A stretch of DNA of 64,000 nt from the NCBI GenBank assembly GCA_016791385.1, contig JAEUMR010000027.1, positions 62,001-126,000 of the forward strand, given 5' to 3'. The DNA is from Hyphomonadaceae bacterium (GTDB lineage Bacteria; Pseudomonadota; Alphaproteobacteria; Caulobacterales; Aquidulcibacteraceae). Position 1 is the stretch's first letter. The number at the start of each line of letters is the position of its first letter. Both the position numbers and the translations under genes were made by a program. Below, in pieces: positions 24,299 through 33,237 of this stretch. The notes under the pieces were generated by a model, which saw only the letters and a program-made list of their open reading frames with translations, did no database searches and had not been told where the DNA came from.

Positions 24299-25528
24299 AT
24301 GCCAAGGACGCTGTTCGAACATTTGTCGCCGGATACCGGGGCCAAGCGCATCCTCGCGCTCGACGGCGGCGGGGTGAAGGGCGTGCTGACGCTCGGCATG
24401 CTCAAGGTGCTGGAGGACGAACTGCGCCGGCGCGCGGGCGGCGATGAGGCGTTCCGGCTCTCGGACTATTACGACCTGATCGGCGGCACCTCGACCGGCG
24501 CCATCATCGCCGCAGGGCTTTCGCTAGGGCTCAGCGTCGATGAACTGATCGCGCTTTATATGCGGCTCGGGCCGGAAGTGTTCGGGCGCAACGCAGGCGA
24601 CGGCGTGTTTCTTGAGTCGAAGTTTGAATCGAACAAGCTGCGGCGTGCTCTGACTTCGGTGCTGGCGACGAAAACGCTCGGCTCGCAGGACCTGCGCACC
24701 GGGCTCGCCATTCACGCCAAGCGGATTGACACGGGTTCGCCCTGGGTGGTCACCAACCATCCGCTCGGCATCTATTACGACCCTGCGCCCGACAGCGGCA
24801 TCTTCCCGAATAAGCGCTACCGGCTTGTTGATCTGGTGCTGGCGAGCGCGGCGGCGCCGACCTTCTTCGACGAGGTGGTGATCGACATCGAATTCGACGA
24901 GAAGCGCCGTCCAATTCAGAAAGGCCTGTTCGTCGACGGCGCCGTCAGCGCCAATAACAATCCCAGTCTGCAGCTGTTCATGCTGGCGCTGGAGCCCGCT
25001 TACAAGTTCGGTTGGAAATCAGGCGCCGACACGCTGATGATGACGTCGTGCGGCACGGGCATGCGCCGGCCGACAGTCGCCGGCAAGGCGTTTCAGGGCT
25101 TGCCTCCAGGCATGCGCGGCGTGCACGCGCTGCGCGCGATGATCTACGACACGCAGGTGCAAGGCGTCATGCTCATGCAGGCCTTGTCACAGCCGAAGAA
25201 GCCCTGGCGGGTGAATTCCGAGATTGGTGAAATGGGCGGCGCGTGCATAAGCGGCACGCCGCTGCTGGATTATCAGCGCATGGACATCGTGCTGGACAGC
25301 AAGCCAAAGCCGCGTCGGCGCGGCGACCCGGCGCCGCCGATGACGCCGCTTGAACGTCTGCTCGGCCGCGAACTCGACGCCGCGACGCTGAATGCGCTCG
25401 ACCTGCTGGACAACGGCAAGAAGCAAAATCTTGACCTCTTGTTAGAGATCGGCCTGGCTGTGGGCCGGACCTATGTCGACGCGACCTATCCTGATCCGAA
25501 GTTCGACATGCCGGAGTGGCGGGCGTAA
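24299..25528 (+). CDS. Patatin-like phospholipase
   Basis: A 409-residue lipid acyl hydrolase with the Ser-Asp dyad. The oxyanion loop is ALDGGGVKGVLTLGML (residues 20-35), the nucleophile S65 lies in GGTSTGAI, and the catalytic Asp is D213 in FVDGAVSANNNPS. No signal peptide or membrane helix is visible, so it should act in the cytoplasm or on the inner face of the membrane. It begins 36 bases after the Mur ligase on the same strand and is followed after 46 bases by a RyR-like protein. Patatins are common effectors in nucleotide-signalling defence (CapV), but no cyclase gene lies here. Physiological substrate unknown. Confidence 0.9.
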   Translation: MPRTLFEHLSPDTGAKRILALDGGGVKGVLTLGMLKVLEDELRRRAGGDEAFRLSDYYDLIGGTSTGAIIAAGLSLGLSVDELIALYMRLGPEVFGRNAGDGVFLESKFESNKLRRALTSVLATKTLGSQDLRTGLAIHAKRIDTGSPWVVTNHPLGIYYDPAPDSGIFPNKRYRLVDLVLASAAAPTFFDEVVIDIEFDEKRRPIQKGLFVDGAVSANNNPSLQLFMLALEPAYKFGWKSGADTLMMTSCGTGMRRPTVAGKAFQGLPPGMRGVHALRAMIYDTQVQGVMLMQALSQPKKPWRVNSEIGEMGGACISGTPLLDYQRMDIVLDSKPKPRRRGDPAPPMTPLERLLGRELDAATLNALDLLDNGKKQNLDLLLEIGLAVGRTYVDATYPDPKFDMPEWRA

Positions 25529-25574
25529 GCGCCGGGTTTGCGTTTCTCTTACAAGTTTCCGTTAAAGAGGATGG

Positions 25575-26234
25575 ATGGCTGCTAAGAAAAGCAAACGCGC
25601 CAAAGCGGGCGATCGCGTGAAGGACGCTGCGGTTGAGTATTTCGCCGCGCGTTCGCACGATGCCTGGCGGCGCACGCTGCTGAAAACAAGTCCTGAGCAG
25701 AAGGGCCAGCCGCGTATGCGCATGCGCGGCGGCGTCATGGTTGACGTCAATCAACCATGGTCGAAGCTTCATGCCAAAGCGAAGCGAGACAATATGCGCG
25801 CCGCGGCTGATGCGTATGACGCTGTGCGCAAGTTTCCGGACGATCGTGAAGCTGCGGCGAATTTCGTCCATCAGCGCTGGATCGATCGCAACAAGGGCGA
25901 CAAGTCGCAACCGAAGGCGTTGTTCAAGCCCTACGCCAAGCTGCCCGAAGTCGAGAAAGATAAGGACCGCGTCCACGTCGACGTGATGCAGCGTGCGTTG
26001 CGTGCTGTGCAGAAGGCGCCCTCATCGCCTGCGCGGAAACCCGCCAAGGCCGCACCCCGTCGTGTCGCTGTGGAGATTGACGCCAGCGCCTGGCGGAAGC
26101 TGGAAGCGGCGGCGGCGAAGCTTTCCAAGACGCTGGGCCGCCCCGTTGCGCCGGATGTGCTGTTGAGGGCAGGGATTGACGCTGTGACGGCGCTCTCAGC
26201 GGCTGTCATCGCGGAAGAGCGCGCGCGCAAGTAG
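25575..26234 (+). CDS. Basic protein with RyR-like segments
   Basis: A 219-residue, Lys/Ala-rich protein without recognised catalytic motifs. Residues about 14-75 (AAVEYFAARSHDAWRRTLL .. VNQPWSKLHAKAKRDNMRAA) and 95-140 (VHQRWIDRN .. FKPYAKLPEVEKDKDRVHVDVM) each resemble the RyR domain pattern, in which H-x-x-W is followed by a PYxxLxExEKxxDR stretch. The C-terminal about 50 residues (VAVEIDASAWRKLEAAAAKLSKTLGRPVAPDVLLRAGID) look like a separate small helical or ribbon-helix-helix-like unit. RyR domains in bacteria are linked to ligand sensing. It follows a patatin gene closely. The assignment is by motif only and needs a profile search. Confidence 0.5.
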   Translation: MAAKKSKRAKAGDRVKDAAVEYFAARSHDAWRRTLLKTSPEQKGQPRMRMRGGVMVDVNQPWSKLHAKAKRDNMRAAADAYDAVRKFPDDREAAANFVHQRWIDRNKGDKSQPKALFKPYAKLPEVEKDKDRVHVDVMQRALRAVQKAPSSPARKPAKAAPRRVAVEIDASAWRKLEAAAAKLSKTLGRPVAPDVLLRAGIDAVTALSAAVIAEERARK

Positions 26235-26300
26235 CGCTGATTTCGCGGCCTGCTGACGCACCGCCTTGCGCGGGCGCGCCGTTCCGGTGACATCGGCGGG

Positions 26301-27362
26301 ATGAAGAAGGTCATCATCGTCGGCGGCGGGATCGTCGGTCTCTGGTGCGCCGTTCGCCTGCGCCAGGGGGGTGCGCAGGTGACGCTGCTCGAAGCCGAGA
26401 GCGAGTTCTTCACCCCCTACGGACCGACGGCCTCCGCGGCCGCTGCCGGCATGTTGGCGCCGATCGAACCGCGGGCGTCGGCGCACGAGCAGCTGGCGCT
26501 CGAATCCTTCGATATGTGGCGTGATCGTCAGCCCGGCGCGGAGTGGGCCGACGGCGTGCGCTTCGATGGCTGCGTGATCATCGCTGAGAACCCCGAGCAA
26601 GCGGCGCAGGTACAAGCGAACGCACAGCGGCTTGGACGAGGCGCGGCTGCGCTGAATCCATCCCAGTTCCGTAAGCGCACGGGATTGGAGGCCAAGGTCG
26701 AAACCGGCGTATTCGTCGCTGATGAGGGCATCGCCGATCCCGTGCGGGTGCTCTCGGGGTTGTCGATGCAGGCGCGGGCGTTGGGCGCCTTGCTGACGTT
26801 CGATGCCGATGTCGCTGAGATCGGCGGGCATTCGGTGACGGCACACGACGGTCGCGTGTTCGAAGCGGATGTCGTCGTCGCGGCGCCGGGCGTTTGGGCG
26901 ACCGATGCTCTGAAGGCAGCCGCTCCGGATCTGGATCGGGTCACGGCCGGAAAGGGCCAGCTGATCGCTGTGGAGACAGCACAGCCGCTTGGCGCCACCG
27001 TGCGCGGGCCGGGCTTCTACCTCGCCCGTCGGCGAGACGACACCGTGCTGGGCGCTACCATGGAAATGGGTCGCACCGATCGCCGGCCCGATCCGGAAAA
27101 AGGCGCTGCGTTGTTTGCGCGGGCCGAGGCTGTGCTTCCGGGTGAGTTGAGACTCGTCGAGCGCGCTTGGGCGGGTATTCGGCCGATGTCGCCAGATGGC
27201 TGGCCGATGATCGGGCCGTCTGGCGACGTCTTGATCGCTGCAGGACACGCGCGGAATGGGTGGCTGCTTGCGCCCGTGACAGCAGAGATCATAAGCGCCT
27301 ATGTGTTCGGCGCTGAGATTCCCCCTGAATGGGCGGCGCTTTCGCCTGCGAGATTTGCATGA
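26301..27362 (+). CDS. FAD-dependent amino-acid oxidase-like protein (DAO family)
   Basis: A 353-residue flavoprotein with an N-terminal dinucleotide fold (KVIIVGGGIVGLWCAVRLRQGG, then LLEAE). The middle and C-terminal DAO features are present: VVVAAPGVWATDAL, GPGFYLARR, ERAWAGIRPMSPDGWPMIGPSG and AAGHARNGWLLAPVTAEII. This set is found in glycine oxidase/ThiO and D-amino-acid dehydrogenases. No thi genes are near, so a thiamine role is unsupported. The 3' end overlaps the acyl-CoA dehydrogenase gene by ATGA, an unusual pairing that suggests the two act in one catabolic path. Substrate unknown. Confidence 0.85.
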   Translation: MKKVIIVGGGIVGLWCAVRLRQGGAQVTLLEAESEFFTPYGPTASAAAAGMLAPIEPRASAHEQLALESFDMWRDRQPGAEWADGVRFDGCVIIAENPEQAAQVQANAQRLGRGAAALNPSQFRKRTGLEAKVETGVFVADEGIADPVRVLSGLSMQARALGALLTFDADVAEIGGHSVTAHDGRVFEADVVVAAPGVWATDALKAAAPDLDRVTAGKGQLIAVETAQPLGATVRGPGFYLARRRDDTVLGATMEMGRTDRRPDPEKGAALFARAEAVLPGELRLVERAWAGIRPMSPDGWPMIGPSGDVLIAAGHARNGWLLAPVTAEIISAYVFGAEIPPEWAALSPARFA

Positions 27363-28531
27363 CGATTTCCATCGATCTGACCGAAGAGCAATCGGCGATC
27401 AAACACGCGATCGAAGAGATCTGCGCCAAGTACGACGACCAGTATTGGCTGAAGACCGATGAGACCGGGAAGTTCCCGGAAGAATTCGTCGCCGACATCG
27501 CCGCGGGCGGATGGCTGGGCGTTGCGATGCCCGAGCGCTTTGGCGGCGCGGGCCTCGGCCTTACCGAAGCGGCGCTGATGATGCAGACGGTGGCGCAATC
27601 GGGCGCGGGTTTCTCTGGCGCCAGCGCCATTCACCTCAACATCTTCGGCCTGATGCCGATCGTGAAGTTCGGCACAGAAGAGCAGCAGGCGCGCTTCTTG
27701 CCGCCGGCGATCGACGGCACGGACAAGGCATGCTTCGCGGTGACGGAGCCGAACTCCGGCCTCGACACCGCGAGCCTCGAGACCCGCGCGGAGCGCACCA
27801 ACAGCGGCTATCGCATCCGTGGCCGAAAGATTTGGACGACGAACGCGCAACGCGCGAACAAGATTTTGCTGATTGCGCGCACGACGCCGAAGGATCAGGC
27901 CAAGCGCCCGACGGATGGGCTCTCGCTTTTCTATGCTGATTTCGACCGCAGCAAGATCGAGGCGAACCCGATCCCGAAAATGGGCCGCAAGGCAGTGGAG
28001 TGCAACACGCTCTTCATCGAGGACCTTGAAGTCTCGAACGCCGAGTTGATCGGCGAAGAGGGCGCGGGGTTTAAAATCCTGCTGACGGGCCTCAATCCTG
28101 AGCGCGTCCTGTTTGCCGCCGAAGCCATCGGTCTGGGCCGCGCGGCACTGCGGCGCGCGGCGCAATACGCTAAGGAGCGCATCGTCTTTGGCCGCCCCAT
28201 CGGGCAGAACCAGGGCATCCAGCACCCGCTCGCGAAAGCGTGGGCTGAACTTGAAGCGGCCAACCTGCTCGCCTTCAAGGCCGCAGCGCTCTACGACGCT
28301 GGCAGAGAGTGCGGCGCCGAGGCGAACGCAGCGAAGTATCTTGGCGCGGAAGCGGGGTTCCGTGCATGCGAGTCCGCGGTGCTCGCGCATGGCGGCATGG
28401 GCTATGCCAAGGAATATTTCGTCGAGCGCTATTTCCGTGAAGCGATGATCGCCCGCATCGCGCCGGTCAGCCGCGAAATGATCCTCAACTTCATCGCCGA
28501 GCGCGTGCTCGGGTTGCCGAAGAGCTATTGA
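27359..28531 (+). CDS. Acyl-CoA dehydrogenase
   Basis: A 390-residue FAD enzyme that introduces the alpha-beta double bond in acyl-CoA. Recognised parts are the N-terminal helical domain (LTEEQSAIKHAIEEICAKYDD), the middle beta domain ACFAVTEPNSGLDTASLETRA, and the C-terminal helices (NPERVLFAAEAIGLGRAALRRAA, AKYLGAEAGFRACESAVLAHGGMGYAKEY). The last phrase is the conserved CoA/FAD-contact region. ATG 27359 overlaps the preceding stop as ATGA and gives normal length; 30 bases of open frame upstream are inside that gene. Chain-length or branched specificity cannot be judged from this. Confidence 0.93.
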   Translation: MTISIDLTEEQSAIKHAIEEICAKYDDQYWLKTDETGKFPEEFVADIAAGGWLGVAMPERFGGAGLGLTEAALMMQTVAQSGAGFSGASAIHLNIFGLMPIVKFGTEEQQARFLPPAIDGTDKACFAVTEPNSGLDTASLETRAERTNSGYRIRGRKIWTTNAQRANKILLIARTTPKDQAKRPTDGLSLFYADFDRSKIEANPIPKMGRKAVECNTLFIEDLEVSNAELIGEEGAGFKILLTGLNPERVLFAAEAIGLGRAALRRAAQYAKERIVFGRPIGQNQGIQHPLAKAWAELEAANLLAFKAAALYDAGRECGAEANAAKYLGAEAGFRACESAVLAHGGMGYAKEYFVERYFREAMIARIAPVSREMILNFIAERVLGLPKSY

Positions 28532-28580
28532 GAGTTGTGCCGATAGCGGAAGCCGTTAGTCTTCTCGTGGGGAGACTGAA

Positions 28581-29225
28581 ATGCGGACTTTGATTGCCAC
28601 GCTGGCGTTGTTGTGTGTTGCCGCGTGCGCCGGCACGCGTACCGCTGATTTGGACATTGGTGAGCACTCGTATTTTGTAGCGCGATTGCCCACCGCGAGT
28701 CTCGTAGCGCCCGGTCGGGTTCAATTCATCATGGCGCGGCTCGATCCGGAGACCGGCAGAGCGACTGACTGGGAATACGACATCCCACCCGATGAGGGCG
28801 GCAAACGCTGGCACGTGATCGCGGTATCGCCGGGTGACTATGTGATCATGTCGGTCGGGGTAGCTCAAAGAAGCGCAACGTGGAGCGTGTGCAACGCGTC
28901 TGAGACTTACCGCTATAGAATAGCAGAGAACGAGGCTGTTTATCTCGGCGAAATCGATCCGACGCGAAACCTACTGGAGTTGAGCCGGCAAGTGGCGGCT
29001 GAGGGAAGGACCCGCGCGGCAGCCGGTGCGTTTCTGTTCGTACATCAGAACATCAGCGCGCCTGGCGTTCCGAACGAAGCGCCAAGCGAACAGGAATTGG
29101 CGAGCGCGCAAGCAGCGCTGCTGGCTCGAAAGCCTGAGGCGCCATCGAACATCAATTGGCGGCAAGGCGCTCCGGCGACATTCTCCAATCCGGATGGATT
29201 GAGGTTGGTGAGTTGCGGGGGCTAG
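28581..29225 (+). CDS. Hypothetical lipoprotein
   Basis: A 214-residue protein with a typical lipoprotein signal (MRTLIATLALLCVAAC, lipid-modified Cys16). The mature part is mostly predicted beta strand, with segments such as ARLPTASLVAPGRVQFIMARLD and KRWHVIAVSPGDYVIMSVGV; this resembles envelope proteins that bind surfactant-like or peptide ligands but matches no family I can name. A Cys pair (SVCNAS and the near-terminal SCGG) could form a disulfide. It stands alone, 49 bases after the acyl-CoA dehydrogenase and 63 before the transglycosylase, on the same strand. Function unknown. Confidence 0.8.
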   Translation: MRTLIATLALLCVAACAGTRTADLDIGEHSYFVARLPTASLVAPGRVQFIMARLDPETGRATDWEYDIPPDEGGKRWHVIAVSPGDYVIMSVGVAQRSATWSVCNASETYRYRIAENEAVYLGEIDPTRNLLELSRQVAAEGRTRAAAGAFLFVHQNISAPGVPNEAPSEQELASAQAALLARKPEAPSNINWRQGAPATFSNPDGLRLVSCGG

Positions 29226-29288
29226 CGGTTTTTGCTGTCGCTTTAAATCATTAACTTTGGATTCACCAAATCGGCGGATCGGGGGCGC

Positions 29289-30065
29289 ATGAGCGATCCG
29301 ATCGCACCGGTCGCGCGCGACTTCGTGCACGCCGCCATTCGCCGCGCTGCGGACGCCACCGGCGTTGATTTTTCGCTGCTGGTTGAGACCGCCCGGCGTG
29401 AAAGCGCGCTTAATCCGAACGCGCGCGCCGGCACATCGAGCGCGACCGGCCTGTTCCAGTTCATCGACAGCACCTGGCTCGACATGGTGCGCCGGCATGG
29501 CGCCGAGCACGGGCTCGCGCAGCAAGCAGCGGCGCTGAACAATGGCGCGGACGCGCAAACCCGGCGCGATATCCTTGCGTTGCGCAGCGATCCTGAACTG
29601 TCAGCACGGATGGCCGGTGAGCTAGCGCGCGAAAACGCGCAGACCTTGCAGGCAAGGCTCGGCCGTCCCCCGAGTGCAGGCGAGCTTTATGCAGCGCACG
29701 TGATGGGATCGGGCGGCGCGCTGCGTCTGATCGAAGCCGCGCAGTCGGGTGCGGGTAATGCCGCGGCGCTGTTTCCGCGTGAAGCGGCGGCGAACCGTGG
29801 CTTGTTCTACGCCAATGGCGAGCCGCGCTCGGCGCAGGGGCTGCTGGATCGGCTGCAATTGGATGCGAGCGCAGCCATGAGTGACGGCCCCGCTGCTGCA
29901 CCGCCAAGCGGCGTTGAAGGCGGTGGGGGCACGATGTCGCCAGCGTTGGCGCGCGCGCTGTTTGCGATGGCGCTGCTGCCGCTGCTGCGCGGCGGCGAGG
30001 AGGAGAGCGCGCAGCGTGATCCGTTACAGGCGCTCAACGCTTATCGCCGTCTCGATCACGTCTAG
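29289..30065 (+). CDS. Lytic transglycosylase (SLT domain) protein
   Basis: A 258-residue protein whose first 170 residues are an SLT-type lysozyme-like domain: LLVETARRESALNPNARAGTSSATGLFQFIDSTW carries the catalytic Glu in RRES and the GLFQF motif; AGELYAAHVMGSGGA is the second conserved block. It would cleave peptidoglycan by forming anhydromuramic ends. No signal peptide is visible. A low-complexity linker (PAAAPPSGVEGGGG) leads to a hydrophobic helix near residues 217-232 (ALARALFAMALLPLLRG), which could anchor it. Such proteins often serve flagellar or secretion-system assembly, but none is nearby. It is convergent with the CoA-transferase gene, overlapping by 4 bases. Confidence 0.85.
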   Translation: MSDPIAPVARDFVHAAIRRAADATGVDFSLLVETARRESALNPNARAGTSSATGLFQFIDSTWLDMVRRHGAEHGLAQQAAALNNGADAQTRRDILALRSDPELSARMAGELARENAQTLQARLGRPPSAGELYAAHVMGSGGALRLIEAAQSGAGNAAALFPREAAANRGLFYANGEPRSAQGLLDRLQLDASAAMSDGPAAAPPSGVEGGGGTMSPALARALFAMALLPLLRGGEEESAQRDPLQALNAYRRLDHV

Positions 30066-31258
30066 CTTGCCGCGCCACTCGCATAGAACGCATCGATTTC
30101 AGCTTCGCTGTAGCCGAGTTCGCTCAGCACCGCGCGCGTATGCTGTCCGAGTTGGGGGCCCGGTCCCTTTGGTCCATCGTCGGCGCCGGGAAAGCGGATC
30201 GGCGCGGCGGGCGCCTTGATCGTGCTTCCGTCAGGCTGAGGCGTATGCACGATGGCGCCTGCAGCTTCCGCTTGCGGATCGCTGACGGCTTCGGCGGCGG
30301 TCAGGACTGGCGCCCACACCATCTGCTCGGCATCGAGCCGTTCCTGCGCTTCCGCCAAGGTCAGCTCTGCGAAGGCGGCATCGAGCGCATCGACCAGTTC
30401 AGGCCCGTGCGAGCGGCGCGCCTTCGCTTTCGAGAAGCGCTCATCGTTGATCAGATGATCGAGCTTGAGCGCCCGGCATAAGGCCGGCCAATCGCGTTCG
30501 CCTTGGCGCGCGAGCAGGCTGATCCAGCGTTCATCCTTGGTGCGGTAATAATTGATCATCGGCTGCGGCACATTGCGGCGCGGCCGATTTGAGGCGGTCC
30601 GCCCGTAGGTATGCTGGATCGCTAGGTCGGACCCTGCTGCGTAGTGCGCAACGCGCAACAGCGAGGCCTCGACCAAGCGGCCCTTGCCAGTGCGCTGGCG
30701 CTCATAGAGCGCCGACATCACGCCCGCCACGATCGCCATCGAGGCAACGTGATCGCCAAACGCGGTGCGCAACTGAACCGGCTCGCCGCCCTTCGGGCGG
30801 AACAGCGCGGCGACGCCCGAGCGCGCCCAGAAGGCGGCGGAATCCATGCCGGGGCGGTCGGCGTCCGGTCCCTCAAGGCCGTAGCCAGTGAGGCTTGCAT
30901 AGACGAGGCGCGGGTTGCGCTTCAGCAGCGCTTCGTGATCGAGGCCCGCGCGTTTGAGCCCGCCGGGCCGTACATTGGTGAGGAAGATGTCGGCGCCGTC
31001 GATAAGCTTCAGCAGCGCGTCGCGGCCTGCTTCCTGGGCGGTGTCGAGGACGATGCCGCGCTTGCCGCGGTTGTCGAGTTCGAACACCGGGTTGACGCTC
31101 TCGCCCTCTACCCCGGCGGAGGCGAAGAAGAGGCGGATTGGGTCGCCCCCAGGCGGCTCGACCTTGATTACGTCCGCGCCCCAGTCGGCCATGATGCCGC
31201 CAGCGCCGGGGGCGGCGACATAGGTTGCGTACTCAACGACCTTTAAGCCTTCCAGCAT
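30062..31258 (-). CDS. CaiB/BaiF family CoA-transferase
   Basis: A 398-residue class III CoA-transferase, which moves CoA between an acyl-CoA donor and a carboxylic acid through an enzyme-Asp anhydride. Diagnostic segments: LEGLKVVEYATYVAAPGAGGIMADWGADVIKVEPPGGDP at the N-terminus, NRGKRGIVLD, DIFLTNVRPG, LVYASLTGYG and DADRPGMDSAAFWARSG, which includes the likely catalytic Asp region. Members act on carnitine, bile acids, oxalate, succinate or methyl-branched acids; nothing here decides which. It is a single gene on the minus strand and convergent with the transglycosylase gene. The acyl-CoA dehydrogenase two genes away may be in the same metabolic area. Confidence 0.93.
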   Translation of the reverse strand: MLEGLKVVEYATYVAAPGAGGIMADWGADVIKVEPPGGDPIRLFFASAGVEGESVNPVFELDNRGKRGIVLDTAQEAGRDALLKLIDGADIFLTNVRPGGLKRAGLDHEALLKRNPRLVYASLTGYGLEGPDADRPGMDSAAFWARSGVAALFRPKGGEPVQLRTAFGDHVASMAIVAGVMSALYERQRTGKGRLVEASLLRVAHYAAGSDLAIQHTYGRTASNRPRRNVPQPMINYYRTKDERWISLLARQGERDWPALCRALKLDHLINDERFSKAKARRSHGPELVDALDAAFAELTLAEAQERLDAEQMVWAPVLTAAEAVSDPQAEAAGAIVHTPQPDGSTIKAPAAPIRFPGADDGPKGPGPQLGQHTRAVLSELGYSEAEIDAFYASGAAS

Positions 31259-31358
31259 CCGCCGTTTCCTTCCCGCAACGCGCCGTAATCAAGCTTTCGT
31301 TAAGGGCTGCCCGTGAAGGCTGCCCAGTGGGCGGAATCGCCCTGCTGCGAGCGTTCTC

Positions 31359-32501
31359 ATGTCGATCGTTACGATGCGCGCGTCTTTGACGGATACCGAC
31401 ATCCGCACCCTGATCAAGGGGCCGACGGAGGACGCCCGTGCTCTGGCGGCGCACAAGATCTGCCGCTGCATCGACGAGATCGAGCTTTCCGCTGAGGAAC
31501 GCGCCCATGCCGAGCAGATTATCGGCATCATGGCGCAGGACGCGGCCGTGCTGGTGCGCCGGGCCTTGGCGGTTGCCTTGAAGAACTCGCCGAAGCTGCC
31601 GCGTGAGATCGCCAACAAACTGGCGCGTGACGTGGAGACGATCTCGCTGCCGGTGATCATGAACTCGCCGGCGCTGACAGACGTCGATCTGGTCGAGATC
31701 GTGCGTAGCTGTCCGCCCTCCAAGCAGGTGGCGGTTGCGAGCCGCGAGGCGCTTTCGGTCGAGGTGACGGGCGCGATCGCAAGCTACGCTGTGCCCGAGG
31801 CTGTTGAGCGCGCTATCGCCAATGACAATGCCATCTTCGACGAACAAGGCCTTTCAACTGCCCTTGATCGCTTCGCTGGTCTTTCCTCGATCACCGAGGC
31901 GATGGTGTATCGCGATGTTCTGCCGGTGAGCGTCACCGAAAAGCTCGTGGCGATGGTCAGCGGCGAGTTGTTCGACCACCTCGTGAACAATCACGAACTG
32001 CCGCCCCAGATCGCCATCGATCTCGCCATGGGCGCGCGCGAACGCGCCACGATCGACATTGTCGAGCAGGCGGCGCGGCAGAGCGACCTTGGCCGTTTCG
32101 TGCAACAGCTCAATCTGAATGGGCGCCTTTCGCCCTCGCTGCTGATGCGCGGCTTGTGCCTGGGGCACATGGATTTCGTCGAGTACGCGATGGCGGAACT
32201 TGCCGGTATGCCGCACCAGCGGATGTGGCTGCTCGTGCACGATAGCGGCCCGCTTGGGCTGAAGGCGGCGTTCGACCGCGCCGGGCTGCCACCGCGGCTG
32301 TTCCATTCGTTCCGCGCTGCGGTGGATGTCTATCACAGCATTGATCGCGAAGGCGGCGCTAACGATCGCATCACCTTCCGCAAGCGCATGCTGGAGCGCA
32401 CGCTGACGCTCTTCCAGTCGGTGCCGAAGGACGACCTCGATTATCTGCTGGAAAAGCTAGACGCTTCCGGGCTGCAATCAGGCAGGGCCGCAGCGATCTA
32501 G
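31359..32501 (+). CDS. DUF2336 domain protein
   Basis: A 380-residue, all-helical protein with repeated pattern such as AHKICRCIDEIELSAEERAHAEQIIGIMAQDAAVLVRRALAVALKNSP, matching DUF2336, a family found mostly in alphaproteobacteria. Residues 30-340 look like HEAT-type paired helices (DVDLVEIVRSC, MSGEL-like VSGELFDHLVNNHELPP). Some DUF2336 proteins have been linked to phosphorelay or receiver signalling, but a biochemical role is not settled. No membrane segment. It is convergent, with a 4-base overlap, with a degenerate EAL-like gene and near an Hpt gene, so a regulatory role is plausible. Confidence 0.82.
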   Translation: MSIVTMRASLTDTDIRTLIKGPTEDARALAAHKICRCIDEIELSAEERAHAEQIIGIMAQDAAVLVRRALAVALKNSPKLPREIANKLARDVETISLPVIMNSPALTDVDLVEIVRSCPPSKQVAVASREALSVEVTGAIASYAVPEAVERAIANDNAIFDEQGLSTALDRFAGLSSITEAMVYRDVLPVSVTEKLVAMVSGELFDHLVNNHELPPQIAIDLAMGARERATIDIVEQAARQSDLGRFVQQLNLNGRLSPSLLMRGLCLGHMDFVEYAMAELAGMPHQRMWLLVHDSGPLGLKAAFDRAGLPPRLFHSFRAAVDVYHSIDREGGANDRITFRKRMLERTLTLFQSVPKDDLDYLLEKLDASGLQSGRAAAI

Positions 32502-33166
32502 CGCAGACCTGCTTCGGCGAAGGGGCCGCCACCGCGATCGAACCCGGCGATGGCGAGCGCGCGCGCTTGCGATGCTGTGGCGACGCTTTCGGCGGTGATC
32601 GTCAAACCGGCGGCTCTGGCGGCGAGCAGGCGGCGTCCGAGCGGCGAACGATCGCCGGACTCCAAAGCCAGGAACGGATCCGGCCCGTCTGGCGCGTCCA
32701 TGACCAACTCGCTGTACAGCGCGCGCGCACGTGCGCCGAAGGGCAGTGGACAATCTGGATCACCGCGCAAGGCGACAGGCCAGCCGCGGGCCCGCAATTC
32801 TTCCGCAAGAAGAACGCCGGCGCTAACAAGTTCGCGCTCATTGAGCTGAAACACTAGGCTGTGGCGGGTGCAGCCGGCCTCGATCGCCGCTTCGCTTAGC
32901 AGGTCCGCTTCAAGGTCGCACTGAACCTCGCTGGCGACGGCAAGCGTTAGCGGTGCATGCGCCCCACGCTCGCGCCACGCCATGCGTGCGGCGCGAAGAA
33001 GGCGCGCGAGCGCGCTGAAGGAAAACGCTTCCTGCGGCGGACCGCGCGGGCGCACCACGCCGCTCGCGAGCGCGCCGATGCGCAGATCGACGCGAGCGCC
33101 GATGGCGAAGGCGAGCGGCTCGACAGCCACGCGCGGGCGGAAGGGAATGACGTTCATGGGGCGCAA
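32498..33166 (-). CDS. Degenerate EAL-like protein
   Basis: A 222-residue cytoplasmic protein. Its second half has the outline of an EAL domain: HSLVFQLNERELVSAGVLLAEELRARGWPVALRGDP matches the strand-helix-strand stretch that includes the E-x-x-L-DDFG region, and AESVATASQARALAIAGFDRGGGPFAEAGL matches the final TAEQ..LxxxGxxxxQGxxFG part. The metal ligands are lost: the E-A-L signature and the DDFG aspartates are not seen. It should therefore bind rather than hydrolyse cyclic di-GMP, if it binds it at all. It is the last gene of the minus-strand group nadK, Hpt, EAL-like. Family assignment moderate. Confidence 0.6.
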   Translation of the reverse strand: MRPMNVIPFRPRVAVEPLAFAIGARVDLRIGALASGVVRPRGPPQEAFSFSALARLLRAARMAWRERGAHAPLTLAVASEVQCDLEADLLSEAAIEAGCTRHSLVFQLNERELVSAGVLLAEELRARGWPVALRGDPDCPLPFGARARALYSELVMDAPDGPDPFLALESGDRSPLGRRLLAARAAGLTITAESVATASQARALAIAGFDRGGGPFAEAGLR

Positions 33167-33237
33167 CCGAGCGCGGCTTATCGCACGTCTGCGGTTAAGA
33201 AACGGGCGCTGACTAAGGTGAAGGCCGCGTTAGAACC

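Noticed and set aside
24299-25528. Patatin as a CBASS CapV effector
   Set aside because: No CD-NTase, Cap2/Cap3 or HORMA/TRIP13 gene in the neighbourhood, so membership of CBASS is unsupported; kept only as a lipase with a possible sensor partner.
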